From Panaeolus papilionaceus (taxonomy: Eukaryota; Basidiomycota; Agaricomycetes; Agaricales): a DNA stretch of 64,000 nucleotides. The notes below the pieces were generated by a model. The model was not told the DNA's origin, searched no databases, and saw only the letters and a program-made list of their open reading frames with translations. The stretch spans positions 1,240,001 through 1,304,000 of the forward strand of contig JADNRZ010000001.1 of the NCBI GenBank assembly GCA_015501605.1, read 5' to 3'. Within the stretch, counting starts at the first letter, position 1. Each line of letters opens with the position of its first letter. This document shows, one piece after another, positions 25,531 to 36,309 of the stretch. Position numbers and translations under genes: made by a program.

Positions 25531-27510
25531 CTATGATTGCGCAGAGTGTGACCGTAGGAGTTCCAGCAACGTAGGGAGCGCGAGCGCACTCGTCACTGGC
25601 CATGCCATTGTCGAAAAAGAGCGGACATGCTGAACCTTGTTCAGCGGTGTACCATATTTCTTCTTCTTCCTGTCATCAAACGTATCCGTCCTATCCTTGA
25701 AGTTGACAACATCTTTCCACCTGTCCCTCGTCGTCTTGACACGCTTCCCTTGATCCATGAAAAACACGTCCTTTCCAGCCCAAACGCGCCTGCCTAGCCG
25801 CTCCTTTATACGCTGCGTTGTCCTTCCCTTCACATACTCCAACCGCTTTTCAAACTCTTCGATTTCTTGAATATTCCGCTGTAGAACTTGGACATGCAGA
25901 TCAACGTCGAACGGTTTGGAGTCCGGCAGTTCTGGAGGTTGGATACTCGACACATCCAAGTCAAAGATATCCATCTCTGTTTCTCGGTCCTTCGCCTGAT
26001 CTAGGGTTCCCCGAACGCCCAACAGCTGGCGGGAAGTAGAATGCGCTGGGAAGCTCTCTCTCGCAGCCTGGTCCCTCGCTTCCTTCATCTCCGTGTAGAA
26101 TTGCAAATCAGCGTTCTTTTTCCGCAGAATAAACGCCATTTTTGATGACAACCACGACATGAGACTGAGGTCCTTGTGCTTGTTGCTCTGTCCAAGCACT
26201 GAGAGGAGGTGACTTCGGTTGAGGGAGAAGTGGGGGGAGTTTATTTCTTCTAGAGGTGTTTTAGCCCAGTATTTTCGTCGGAGTGTCATGTCGACTTGTC
26301 GGTCGAGGTGGATTGCTTGAAGGAGGTAATGACGAGCAAAGACGGATTGGTAGGGTGTTTGACCAATGTGTCGGAGGAGGATGGCGTACGTTGTCGTGTT
26401 GGGTTGGGCGTAGGGAGTGGTGAAGCGAGTTGAAGATGATACGTCGACGTCGACACCAAAGTCGTCTTCGTCAAAGGTGTTGAAGAAATGTTGACCGGCG
26501 CTTGATAGTGGCTGGGTCAGGACCTCGAATGCCTGGATAAGTTTTGAAACGTCGCCTAATCGGCCAAGCATATCGAGTGTGGTGTTCAAGGCGGCGGTTG
26601 TAAAGGGGAAAGGTTTTACAAGCTTCCCGTCCTTCCGTCTTGCTAGTCCTGGTCCGTATTCCAAAGCGACTCGGTCTGGGTTGGACAAGTCGATTCCGTA
26701 ACCCCAGCGCATGGCCTTCTCGAAACCCTCCCGGTTCAGTGTGTGCTTCAGGATTCGCAATGACAGCTCAAAGTTGACTGCAGTCATGGGCACGCTGTAC
26801 TTTTTCATGTCGTCCATATATGTGGCGTACATGGCGTCCATCTGCTTGACAATTCCAGCGCGTTTAGGGTTCGATACAGGGAGACTGAGGCGGTAAGCTA
26901 TTGACTGAAAGCATAGTCCAAAGGTTTTGTTGGATGGGGTATGGCCAACACGAATAATCTCCTTGTAAACCTGATATGAACCTTCATAATGGCCCACCGC
27001 TGCGAATTGCTGGAGAATAAAATTGTAGTCCTCCAAGTCGGGTTGTGATCCCAAGCTCCGGATGTTGCGCATGATGGTTTGGAAGCGTGCTTCGTGAATA
27101 TGGGGAAACGAAGGGATGTTTCCAGCCGCCAACCTTCTAACCGCCGCAGCCCGAAGCTCGCTGTCTGCAGGAGTACATTTGCGGAGAACTTCTTGGTGTA
27201 ATTCCAGGGGAAGACCGTCTGCTCCTAAAGTGCTGAGAACGTTGGTGTAATTTCCCCAAACTGCTGAAGGATTGGCCTTATTCCTGACTGCATCTGTTAG
27301 GTCATTTAAACGAGAACGTTGTCCATTGGATACAGCAATTGAAGAGGAGGTTGAAGCGACGGGATGTGATGCAAGTTCGGATGCTTGCGGAGGTGCGTTG
27401 AGAGTTGAAGCCAAACGAGAACTTGAAATTGATAAAGAAGGATTTGGCTTTTTTCTAATTGACTGCGCGACTTTGCCAACTAACGAACGCGGAATTGAAC
27501 GTTGTGGCAT
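25531..27510 (-). CDS. Mitochondrial pentatricopeptide-repeat protein
   Basis: A single uninterrupted exon encodes 659 residues. The N-terminus is rich in Arg, Ser and Lys with few acids (IPRSLVGKVAQSIRKK), a likely mitochondrial presequence. The body from about residue 140 contains helical pairs of PPR type, for example DYNFILQQFAAVGHYEGSYQ and TTYAILLRHIGQ, each with the YN/TY-I-L-L pattern. The C-terminal quarter is a charged helical region with KRLEYVKGRT. PPR proteins bind organellar RNA and act in its processing, stability or translation. The exact orthologue (for example a mitoribosome-associated or mRNA-specific factor) cannot be fixed. The lack of introns is unusual beside its intron-rich neighbours. 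Confidence 0.78.
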   Translation of the reverse strand: MPQRSIPRSLVGKVAQSIRKKPNPSLSISSSRLASTLNAPPQASELASHPVASTSSSIAVSNGQRSRLNDLTDAVRNKANPSAVWGNYTNVLSTLGADGLPLELHQEVLRKCTPADSELRAAAVRRLAAGNIPSFPHIHEARFQTIMRNIRSLGSQPDLEDYNFILQQFAAVGHYEGSYQVYKEIIRVGHTPSNKTFGLCFQSIAYRLSLPVSNPKRAGIVKQMDAMYATYMDDMKKYSVPMTAVNFELSLRILKHTLNREGFEKAMRWGYGIDLSNPDRVALEYGPGLARRKDGKLVKPFPFTTAALNTTLDMLGRLGDVSKLIQAFEVLTQPLSSAGQHFFNTFDEDDFGVDVDVSSSTRFTTPYAQPNTTTYAILLRHIGQTPYQSVFARHYLLQAIHLDRQVDMTLRRKYWAKTPLEEINSPHFSLNRSHLLSVLGQSNKHKDLSLMSWLSSKMAFILRKKNADLQFYTEMKEARDQAARESFPAHSTSRQLLGVRGTLDQAKDRETEMDIFDLDVSSIQPPELPDSKPFDVDLHVQVLQRNIQEIEEFEKRLEYVKGRTTQRIKERLGRRVWAGKDVFFMDQGKRVKTTRDRWKDVVNFKDRTDTFDDRKKKKYGTPLNKVQHVRSFSTMAWPVTSALALPTLLELLRSHSAQS

Positions 27511-27833
27511 AGCGCAAAGTCAAAAAGAGGCGCGACTTTGAATTTGTTCAAATATAATTCACGAGAAACCAAATTTTGTGAAAAGTCACATTCCTAATTT
27601 GGTTCAAATGATTATGCCAAACAACACGTTAGAGAGAGTACTCTTATTTCTTATTAGACCTGTACTTCAAAGGTCACCCATTACATTTATTATCATTATT
27701 CACATAAATCGAAAGAAAAACATCTTCTTGTTTCAATATTCAGGGTTCCCTAGTCGTTCATCACATACAAACCTCTCATTTCATACAACTGCGACTACTT
27801 ACAGATCCCTTGATCATTCAACTTTTTCATGTA
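27511..27833. other. Spacer between the PPR gene and SmG
   Basis: 323 bp, AT-rich, no gene seen. It holds the PPR promoter/leader and the SmG 3' UTR, both on the minus strand. Confidence 0.4.
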
Positions 27834-28177
27834 TTATGAACGCATTGCTTCCAACGTTTCCATAGATGTTACACTGTTACCACGAATGACCTGCGCAGAT
27901 TGAGTTAGTACAACCAAAACAGACATCAATCTTTAAGACATACAACTGTTCCAATGGGGTGCTTTTGTGCTGGAGTAGTCTCTTCAACAGCATCATCGAT
28001 AACCAAGTTCAAGAACAGATCGTATCCTCGCAAGACACCGCTGACTTTACGTCCGCCTTGAAGATGAACGAACAATTTTTTGTCCATGAACTAATTGAAA
28101 ATCATATTAGTTTTATACTATTTCAGATATAGATAAACATTAACCTTCTTGAGTTCTGGTTGAGATGCCTTGGACAT
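27834..28177 (-). CDS. SMX2: Small nuclear ribonucleoprotein SmG
   Basis: Three exons (28177-28145, 28090-27944, 27890-27834) encode 78 residues. SmG is one of seven Sm proteins that form the ring around the U1, U2, U4 and U5 snRNAs in the spliceosome. The Sm1 motif is complete ([21 protein letters not shown]-x-G-x-[15 protein letters not shown]), followed by the Sm2 block VVIRGNSV. Length and every junction match the family. Convergence or operon-like linkage is not implied; the upstream neighbour is a divergent RGG-rich gene 311 bp away. Confidence 0.95.
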
Positions 28178-28488
28178 GATGGTAAAGGTATGGGTGAATG
28201 TTTGAAGGAACAGTACAAAGTCCAAGTCGGAGTCAAGTGATGTGCTTTGCCGTATTTGGTTCTGTACAAATTCTATATTTGTGATGGACTCAAGCCTTGC
28301 GTTCATTCTTCCTCCAAGACTCACTCTGACAGCTTTTCAGACAATTTATTTTCTCATCTTCTAGGTTTGTTTCTCTTTTTTATTCTCTATTTATTCCCCT
28401 AATATTTTTTAAAACAATTACCCTTTATTTTCTTTACAATTGTAGAATTTGACTCCATACGATTTAACGGATCCAGCCCTTATCCCAA
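28178..28488. promoter_or_regulatory. Divergent promoter region, SmG / RGG gene
   Basis: 311 bp between start codons. A strong T-rich tract lies at about 28340-28440, just upstream of the plus-strand start, as is common in fungal core promoters. Confidence 0.45.
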
Positions 28489-30366
28489 ATGGCTTCAACT
28501 GCTCCATCTACTGCTGGCCCAGCACCCCATTCTTCTTCTGGCTCTCGCTGGGGGCGAACAGGCGAACCAGGTTCTGCATTCAATGGGCTGACAAGAGGCG
28601 GTGGTCGAGGGAGCAGAGGCCGTGGAGGTTCTCGAGGTCGCGGAGGAAACCGTGCTGGGCCGCCATCTAGAGAGTCTAAAAATGACGACCCATCCCGTTC
28701 CAGCAAAGAGACCTTTTCTGCAACCCCTTTAGTCAACACAAAGTCCACTTCATCTGTTGCTTCGTCTGTATCATCACCCAAAATCGACAGATCAAATCCC
28801 CCTTCAACAAATCCCCCGAAACCAAAACCAGCATCAAGACGAGGTTCTCGATCAATACCTCCAGCAATTGTCACTCAAATACAAGCTGCCGAGGCACCGT
28901 CATCACCAAGATCTCCTCAGAAACGAAGACGTTCTCAAGCTGGTAAAGGCAACGGACCCCTTTCTGCAAAGATTAATCCCCCACAATCCAACGACAACCT
29001 TGTTCGTTCGAACAGGCCAAATCTTGGACCGGTACCCCATACGGCACCAGTCAAGGACGCACCGCCACATATAAGCAGTAGCGCTGCTATGACCGTTGAC
29101 AAGAGAAGTGAGCTCGACTCCTTTATGGAACGCTGTCGTGCCCCTCGAGCTGCGACGCCAGGCAGTCACATAGATTGGGCTGGCGACGACGATGATAGTC
29201 TCCCCGATTTAGACGATTGGGGCATCAACACAGCGACCTTTTCTGCCAGCAAATCCGATATTATTTCCCCAATAATTGTCGATGGTTTGAAACCTCTACC
29301 GGACCTTCACTCTCATTTAATTCCCGCCAGTCCTTTGAGACATTCAAACGATTTCGAAAGTCATTCAACCACCACCGATTCTCTGTCTACTTCGCTTTCT
29401 GATCTGAAGGAAGAGGTTGACGCTATCGAACTCGAAGACAAGTCATCTGACGCAAACCCACCATCAAACGGCACTGATGGTAGTACAGCTGCTCAGGGCC
29501 AGAATTCCTCCAAATCAGAAAGCACGCCCACTCACGAGTCTCGAAAACCAATTCATCCATCACTGCCGGCAAAACCAAACACTGCCAGTGTAGTTTCTCA
29601 TCTCAGCTTGCGTCCCGGTGCGACGCCCATGCGCAAGAACTACACAAAGGCTCCTCACAGTGCGAATAAAGAAGGTTTCAACCTCAAAGAGAACAAGCAT
29701 GTTTTTCCAGAACCTCCTGCTTCCGCACCTGTTGTTTCTGAGCCTGCTGCGACTCCTACGCCTGATGGTGCTGCGACTCCTACTCCCAATTCCTCAGCTA
29801 GAAATGACGTCCCTGCTCCCATCGCTGTTGTCGTTCTACCCACTCCTGTGGAAAAGGGCACCGTCGAAACGCCAAAGGCGGAGACGGGACCCAAGGTCCC
29901 CGCTCGCCCTCAAACGGCGATTGAGAAGGTCTTCGATAGCATAGAAGCGACGGGCGGTCTGGAAACTTCTATTCATGCACCGAAAGCCATATCCGATTCT
30001 CGCTCCGCTCCGGCCCACATGTCTTCGCACCCAGACATTCCTGCACCTGTAGAAACTCGCCCCATGCACAATAATCATCATCAAAGATCGCACACCGTGG
30101 GTCGTCCATACAACAACCACAATCGTCGCCAGAATGGCGATCGTTCACCCCAGGTCAATCGGAATCACCACGATTCTCATGGTAGACTTTCCAACAGCCA
30201 CCACTCGAGGACGCACTCGTCGCCTCCTGTCGCCGCTGGCGGTTCTTCCCCGCATTCGCGACCGAGGATCACTGGAGATGCTATTTCTCGCCTGGCGCGG
30301 ACGATCAACAAGGCGAACAACACCTCCCCTCCCAAACCTGCTTCCTCTGTTGGTCTCAACAATTGA
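28489..30366 (+). CDS. RGG-rich, largely disordered protein
   Basis: A single exon encodes 625 residues. After a short Ser/Pro N-terminus, residues about 40-65 form an Arg-Gly box (GRGSRGRGGSRGRGG), a typical RNA-binding and methylation target. An acidic Asp cluster (DWAGDDDDSLPDLDDWG, about 225-240) follows, then a Ser/Thr/Pro-rich body, and a C-terminal His/Asn/Arg-rich segment before SRLARTI. No folded domain is recognised. The pattern fits an RNA-associated scaffold or condensate protein; this is inference from composition. The antisense open frame over the RGG box is a shadow of it. Confidence 0.75.
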   Translation: MASTAPSTAGPAPHSSSGSRWGRTGEPGSAFNGLTRGGGRGSRGRGGSRGRGGNRAGPPSRESKNDDPSRSSKETFSATPLVNTKSTSSVASSVSSPKIDRSNPPSTNPPKPKPASRRGSRSIPPAIVTQIQAAEAPSSPRSPQKRRRSQAGKGNGPLSAKINPPQSNDNLVRSNRPNLGPVPHTAPVKDAPPHISSSAAMTVDKRSELDSFMERCRAPRAATPGSHIDWAGDDDDSLPDLDDWGINTATFSASKSDIISPIIVDGLKPLPDLHSHLIPASPLRHSNDFESHSTTTDSLSTSLSDLKEEVDAIELEDKSSDANPPSNGTDGSTAAQGQNSSKSESTPTHESRKPIHPSLPAKPNTASVVSHLSLRPGATPMRKNYTKAPHSANKEGFNLKENKHVFPEPPASAPVVSEPAATPTPDGAATPTPNSSARNDVPAPIAVVVLPTPVEKGTVETPKAETGPKVPARPQTAIEKVFDSIEATGGLETSIHAPKAISDSRSAPAHMSSHPDIPAPVETRPMHNNHHQRSHTVGRPYNNHNRRQNGDRSPQVNRNHHDSHGRLSNSHHSRTHSSPPVAAGGSSPHSRPRITGDAISRLARTINKANNTSPPKPASSVGLNN

Positions 30367-30984
30367 CCTTGCTGACGCTTTCAAACTCTAATGGCGCCAT
30401 ACTAAACTGTGGACCCCTTGTATACTAATCTTGATTTTCGTTCCACTATGTCTGCCATTGTACTGGCTACTTTCAAAGATTTTGGATTAAATATTTGCGA
30501 CTTTTATTCTAAATGCTTGATTTTTTTTCTTTACAAATGGACTTATACCCCATCCATTGCTCGGAGTCGCCTTTTCTTTACTCTGCTCTCAGAAACAACC
30601 AACATTGTTGTCCACCATCGTCAATTGATTTCTTTTGTGGTTTATATTGTTGCATAGTATTTATAGTTGGTTTTTTTTTTCCTTCTCTCTATTTGTGATC
30701 TCTTTCCGATATGCTCCTGCTTGCTTGCTTCCCCCCTCTGCTTCTTTTTATCATGCCCATCTGTATATTATTAACTCTGCCCCCATGTCTTACATATGAC
30801 CGATATAGTTTCCCTGAGAATGGGCTACAAGAATTGAATCCATCTTTGACGTAGTTGCTCATGACGCCTAGACTCCTTCACGCTAGAAGTGATTATTATC
30901 TACCAGCCGCGTGCATCCCTCCCTAATGGATTATGTGTATGAATATATATAGTGGTACAGATATAGAGCCAGAAGCTCCTGATT
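30367..30984. other. Convergent 3' region between the RGG gene and MDM10
   Basis: 618 bp between two stop codons. T-rich tracts and short open frames only; nothing recognised. Confidence 0.45.
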
Positions 30985-32545
30985 TTACTCTGAGCTGAAA
31001 AAGGCCACTTCAAGGCCTAAGGCTTTGATAGGTTTCGTCCGACTGGACAGATCGGACACTACCCCTAGGCTAACCAACATATTCCGTAGCCGTCCTTCCC
31101 ACATCAATGCAACATCCTAGCAAAACAAGAGTGATGAGCAATAGAGAAAATGGAAGGAAGAGAAATGGAGAACGTACGTTACTCGTCGAAGCACGAGCTT
31201 TCACGACACCTCGCACTTCTGAAGACTGTAATGACGGCGGTTCCTGTGATACAGCAACGGCATTTGCGTCGTCTTCACTTGGTGAGACCAAAGGTTTACG
31301 CAGCCACCATTCGGCACCCATTGTCCATTCGCTTTCGAAACTGTAAACGTTAAAGTCAAACCTTGAGGATAGAGAGAGATCCCTTGACACGCGGGCTGTG
31401 TAGGCACTGGACATGTGTCCGAGCATGGGGTTGAAGAGTGCCGTTATTGTTGTTGGAGGTTGGGAAGGTATCCTGGAGGGTGCTGGTGAGTCGGACGATG
31501 AGCCGGGTACTTGGAAGGATGGAGGCGTTGCATCAGGTAACGTTGTAAATCGGATGCCAGTGGAAACTGAAGAGAGTATCGTATTTCATATCAGAAGGTA
31601 TTCAAAAATATCGCTCTGGACATACTCACCACCAGCACTTTTTTCCTTTGCACTGAAATACAACTCTGCTCCGATAGATATCCGTCCTTTTAGTCCACCG
31701 GCAATAGCATCCTCCTCATCCACGCGTTTAATGCCTCTCCGTCTCGCAGCCGACGACTCGTCCGTGGTCTCACTGGGAGGAACCCCAAGCCTGCCGAAAT
31801 TGTGCAAGACGCGCACGCCCCACATGCTGTCCTCTGCACTCCATGTGTATTCGGTGCACCATTTACCGACGTCATGCTGCAGGTTGAGCATGATGTTGCT
31901 GGGGTCTGGTTTGCGAGCACGCATTTCGGGCGATACACTCGAGGCGGGATCGGATATTGCGGCGACTAGGGCCTGCATTGTTGGCGATATTCGGGTGGAA
32001 TACATTGCATCTAACCTTCCTGTGGGTAGATAGAAGCGGCCATAGAGTAGGTAGTCTATCCAGGTTCGTATTTAGATTTCAGTTGGACTCGATGGGTTGG
32101 AATATGGAGACACACCTCGGTTGTGCACCTTCTCTCCGGCAAGCCATTCCTCGTCTTTGGCTTCTGGTCTCCGAGGTTGGTCGTAGACTTTGAATCTTTC
32201 TATCATGTCTTTGAAGCGGACATTTCCTGACGACTTGACGTCTAATGGGCAGGAAGTAAAAATGTACCCGACGGAGCCGTTTAAGGACGGCATGGCCGTC
32301 ATGGAATAGGTGGTTTTAAAGAGGGCATTAGGTGATTTAGAGACGGAAAAATGGAGTCCTCGAGGGACTGTAAAATCTAGGATAGCTATGTGGAGAATGT
32401 AAGCGATGAGATTTGGGTAAATAGGGGACGAAGATCTGGCCTGCATACCATTGGACGAACGCGTCAAGTTTGCGTAGAGGTTGTCTTCGTTCCATCCTGT
32501 TGTCTTGTAGTAGCTACGAAGGACATAAGATGCGAACGGATGCAT
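30985..32545 (-). CDS. MDM10: Mitochondrial outer-membrane beta-barrel protein Mdm10 (ERMES)
   Basis: Five exons (32545-32449, 32385-32116, 32055-31630, 31566-31178, 31116-30985) encode 437 residues. Mdm10 anchors the ER-mitochondria encounter structure and also joins the SAM complex in assembling outer-membrane proteins. Family marks are the N-terminal FASYVLRSYYKTTGWNEDNLY, ILDFTVPRG, alternating beta strands throughout (for example YLLYGRFYLPTGRLDA and MLNLQHDVGKWCTEYTW), and the late LSLSSRFDFNVYSFESEWTM and LMWEGRLRNMLVSLGV blocks. There is no cleavable presequence, as expected for a SAM substrate. A Ser/Pro loop of about 30 residues interrupts the barrel near the start of exon 4. Confidence 0.9.
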
Positions 32546-35500
32546 GCATGCAAAGAGATGAAATGAAAGTGAGGGTAGTAAATTGGAAACGAAGCTACAG
32601 ACTTGAGAACAAATGGGTGGTGGATTATAATTGGGAAGTACAAATCACTGCCGAAGGTTTTAATCTCCGACGTTGGCGGTGTGGACTGTACAAGTTCATG
32701 TAGTAAGAGGTTTACATTAAATTAAAGCTTCAAATCTCCATTAATTGAAATACTCAGGTGTATGGTTGTAAGTATTTTATCTTTTATAGTCAATTGGAAT
32801 AAAATGACGACGACCAGTGGCTATCATCGGACTTTGAAGCTAGCTATAAAGACTCCGAGAGTGAGGCGCTAAACGCTTTTGCTCCTTCTTTCCTAATCTT
32901 ATTGACCCTCTCGTTTTAAGAGGGCACCCATTTTTTATGCATCCTCTTCCAGCGTAAGTCTTCCATTTTCCCGCTTATTCTAAGCAATGGGCAAGGTCAC
33001 AGGGCCTATCAGTCATTCAGTCATTTCCGCGCCCTCGTCTCAGCATAAGTTCAACTTGAAACTTCAGAGATTGCAGCTTTCGGGTGACGAGAGTGCATAT
33101 GTAGTTCTTCAGGAGCTGTTTCCACATATACGAGGGGATCCATTCGTTTTCCCCTTTTTGATAAAAACTTTTTTCCATGTTGCACGTTCGATGAGCATTG
33201 CGTTTACTGATACTACTTTTTCAAGGTCACAAACTTGTTGTGTTTCTTGCAACGTAGAATCCCTGTCGGCCTGAGGCCTATAATGTAACTCTTCTCAGCT
33301 GAATCCTATCTTGTCATTAACCTAGCCAACTTTTTCTGAGATCCTTGCGGTATCTGCTTCGACTTTCTTTCTTGCTGTTACGTGTACTGTCGAATAAAAG
33401 TTATAAAGCAAAACCAGTCCTTTCATTATCTGCGAATGCGTGTTTTGATACCTTATGCGCCAATGACTTACGTACTTGCACGAAAGGGTGCTCTCGAGAC
33501 TCCTGGCCCTTGCCTGGCCCTATTCAAATCAATCCGACAGGCGGCGACTCAATGTTCTAATCGGAGCTCGAATATAGACTATATAGTTGGCCCTGTATAG
33601 AATGTCCTTTCATGTTTCTCCTTGTCGACTTACCTTTCCTTCCTCCACATCTGCCTTCCTTCCCGTCTTCAGGTCATCCTCCTAATCGTGTTGATACACT
33701 TGTCCATGACCTGGTAATCCGCTTTGTACACTATCGCCCGAGTCATTCGGCACAGAAAACCGTTTCAATGGTGAGTAGTTGTTTCCTTTATTATTTTCCT
33801 TTTTTCGATTGCAAAGCCCCTATCGGTGCGCATGGTGGCCAAAACGCGTAGGACTTGATATGTCGACGCGCCGGCAACCATGTATGTAACTGGTCCATTG
33901 TCTCATCACTGCTTATGACACGCTTGAGGACCTTAAGGTTCATGAAACCAGACTTAAAGAGATGGCTTTACCGCTTACCGATGCTACACACTGAACCATT
34001 GCACATCACTGAATGACGTCAGACATCAGACACAGAACCGTCCCTTGACATCAGTTTTAACTGAAACCAGACTTTGAACTTGACATAACCTGCTATACAT
34101 GATGATTAATGAACAATGTGAAACGGACTGGCCGAATGCTGGGATCGCCTCTATGAATGGTGGACTGCCATCCGCCGCCGTGAAGCTGATGCTGGTGTCA
34201 TCGTCGCGACTGCCTTGGGGCGGTCGCCTCGTATAAGTACACTCGTGTCTCCACGTTCAAACATATGTGATCCCAAATCCAGTTACTCGCATACGAGGGG
34301 GTTTTGCTGTCTTTTTTTTACTTTTCATCGGAAGACATTGTGGAGTCCATTGCTAACGCGTAGTGTTCTCTTTAGGCTTCCTCTTCATTTGAAAGTCCTT
34401 CGCAAATTCTGGGGCTAGGGATTTGATCGGTGCTCCTTTTTTGTGGTTTGATATTCAGTGCTCGACACCGCATGTGCTCTGATTCCTATGGTAACTTTTA
34501 ACTGCTTCATCCCATCCCTTTCAGTACTTGTTTACATATCGACCGGAATATGTATATGTCGTAAGCAGTCCTGAATCGCATTGTTGTTTTGTGTCCTAGG
34601 TATGAATGTTGTTGACAATCTCGTAAGCGCCCAAAGGCCATCGTCTGAACATTTGAGGCAAAGCACCCGTCTTATAATTGAGGCTTGGGTAGACTATTCT
34701 TTCCGCCATGAAGTTCAAGGTGTGTGCATAATGCTCCGCCTGACTCAAGCTGATTTCAAATCTGCGGTATCGGGGTCTTGCAAGGTGTCAGATTCCCGGT
34801 TGGTGTGAGATGGACTGTGTACGGCGCGCCAATCTCCTTGTCGGAGTTCAAAAATAGGGTATATAATCTAGCCCCTCAAATTTTGCCACAATTTCTCTCT
34901 TCCTTTCTTCCTTGTTGAATACAGGACTTTCAAGACCTGTTGTCCCTTTCCGTTTCTGAAAATGTAAATTGTGAGTGATCTTTCACCTATCATTTCCTTT
35001 TTTCTTTGCCTCCCCTATCGGTGCGCACTGTGCTCAACAAGGGTTGTGCTACTGTGTATGTAACTGGTTATTGCCTCATAATACCCTGCACATGACGTAT
35101 CGGCATGAGTCGATACGGTGGATTCTGGATTCTTGCTCAAATGAAGCGAGATATATTATATTGCCGCAGATGGCGATGCCCAGACGTGGGCCGCCTATTT
35201 TTATGTACCGCAGCGGTATGCTCGGTATGGATTTTGCGTGCACAGAGACATATCCATGACATATTCATGTGCCAAAAGGGAGTGGGAGTTAATGGTCATC
35301 GACATCGTCGATGGCAGGGGTCGATTTGGTCGAAAAGGGGCCAGCAAGCCACCGCCGTGCAGGATTAATGTGACAGGGCGATTGGAGGTCGTTCCCTTGG
35401 TGGCTCTCACCTTCATGTAAAGGCTTGACACATGAGCACTTCTGTACGTTCAAATCGCCACTCGACCCCATATTCAGTTACTCGCATACGAGGGGGCTTT

Positions 35501-36309
35501 TAATCCTTTTATTTCTTCTCTTTTTTGTTCCGTGGTCTCATGTCGTGGATGATTGGCTAACTTACGATACCAGTTGCAGATTTGCTCGTCTTGGTGTTCA
35601 CTCTTGGTTCTACACTCTTTTACCGAGTGATGGGCGATGCCTTCTGAGTACGGGAGACAATCTTAAGTTTATTTCGCAGATACTTGCTTTGTCGTGTGTG
35701 CTATCTCATCCGTCGTCTTTTGATGCTGTAGAATAGAAGCAATGTCAGTTCTCGTTCCATATAGCTACCTTGATCGATATTCTACCCCCTTCCTTTTCTT
35801 TCCTTACTTATTAACCCTATCGGTGTGGAGGTGCTCATGGGCGGTGCGTAGGATTTTTACGTCTGCTGCAGAGCCTTAATCTGCCACGCCAATCTGTGGC
35901 GGGTCTTATGATTTGGGAATGATAATAGCCCGTCCATGTTTATGGAGACTTGCTTTCGCAGGATGCAGAGACGGGATCTCATGGAGTGTTCATACGCCGT
36001 GTTTTCTTGTTTTTGTAGGCCAGAGTCGGCAACCTTTATGATCATGTAGGCGTTTCTGGGACCTTTGGTTCTCAGGACCTTGGGTGTTGTAACCAGTTGG
36101 ATAGGCTTTCAGAAGCTGCTCATCTGGCTATAACTACACCCATAATGGTTATTGCGTGGGCTATACCAATCAACACATACGAGGGGTTATTTATATTCAT
36201 TATGTATTGATATTTCTTCTGTTCCAAAAAGTTGGTTGACACCCTCCTGAATCACTGCTATTTCATTATTTGCGACAAGTCTTTACATACAATGTCTGAC
36301 CGTACCGTA
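32546..36309. other. Gene-poor block with diverged repeats
   Basis: About 3.8 kb without a gene I can support. A 95-residue open frame at 32987-33274 has an ATG in a fair context, but it has no family and no clear splice partners. Several blocks in the right-hand part recur with a spacing of about 1.2 kb (see the repeat entry). The 3' part may contain short, intron-split genes of an unknown repeated family. Confidence 0.5.
33770..36190 (+). repeat. Diverged tandem units of about 1.2 kb
   Basis: Matching blocks occur in the same order: cccctatcggtgcgca at 33817 and 35012, tgtatgtaactggt at 33881 and 35055, and agttactcgcatacgagggg at 34281 and 35476. The spacing is 1174-1195 bp. Shorter third-copy remnants are ccctatcggtg at 35815 and catacgagggg at 36176, with spacing reduced to about 700-800 bp. 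Each first block follows a GTGAGT donor-like site and a pyrimidine tract. Outside these blocks the units are poorly conserved. Confidence 0.6.

Noticed and set aside
28464..28874. Minus-strand open frame rich in Gly/Pro/Arg
   Set aside because: It is the complement of the RGG box of the plus-strand gene, where GC-rich repeats keep other frames open.
32987..33274. 95-codon open frame with ATG
   Set aside because: No recognisable domain, no splice partner and no repeat partner; kept only as part of the gene-poor block.
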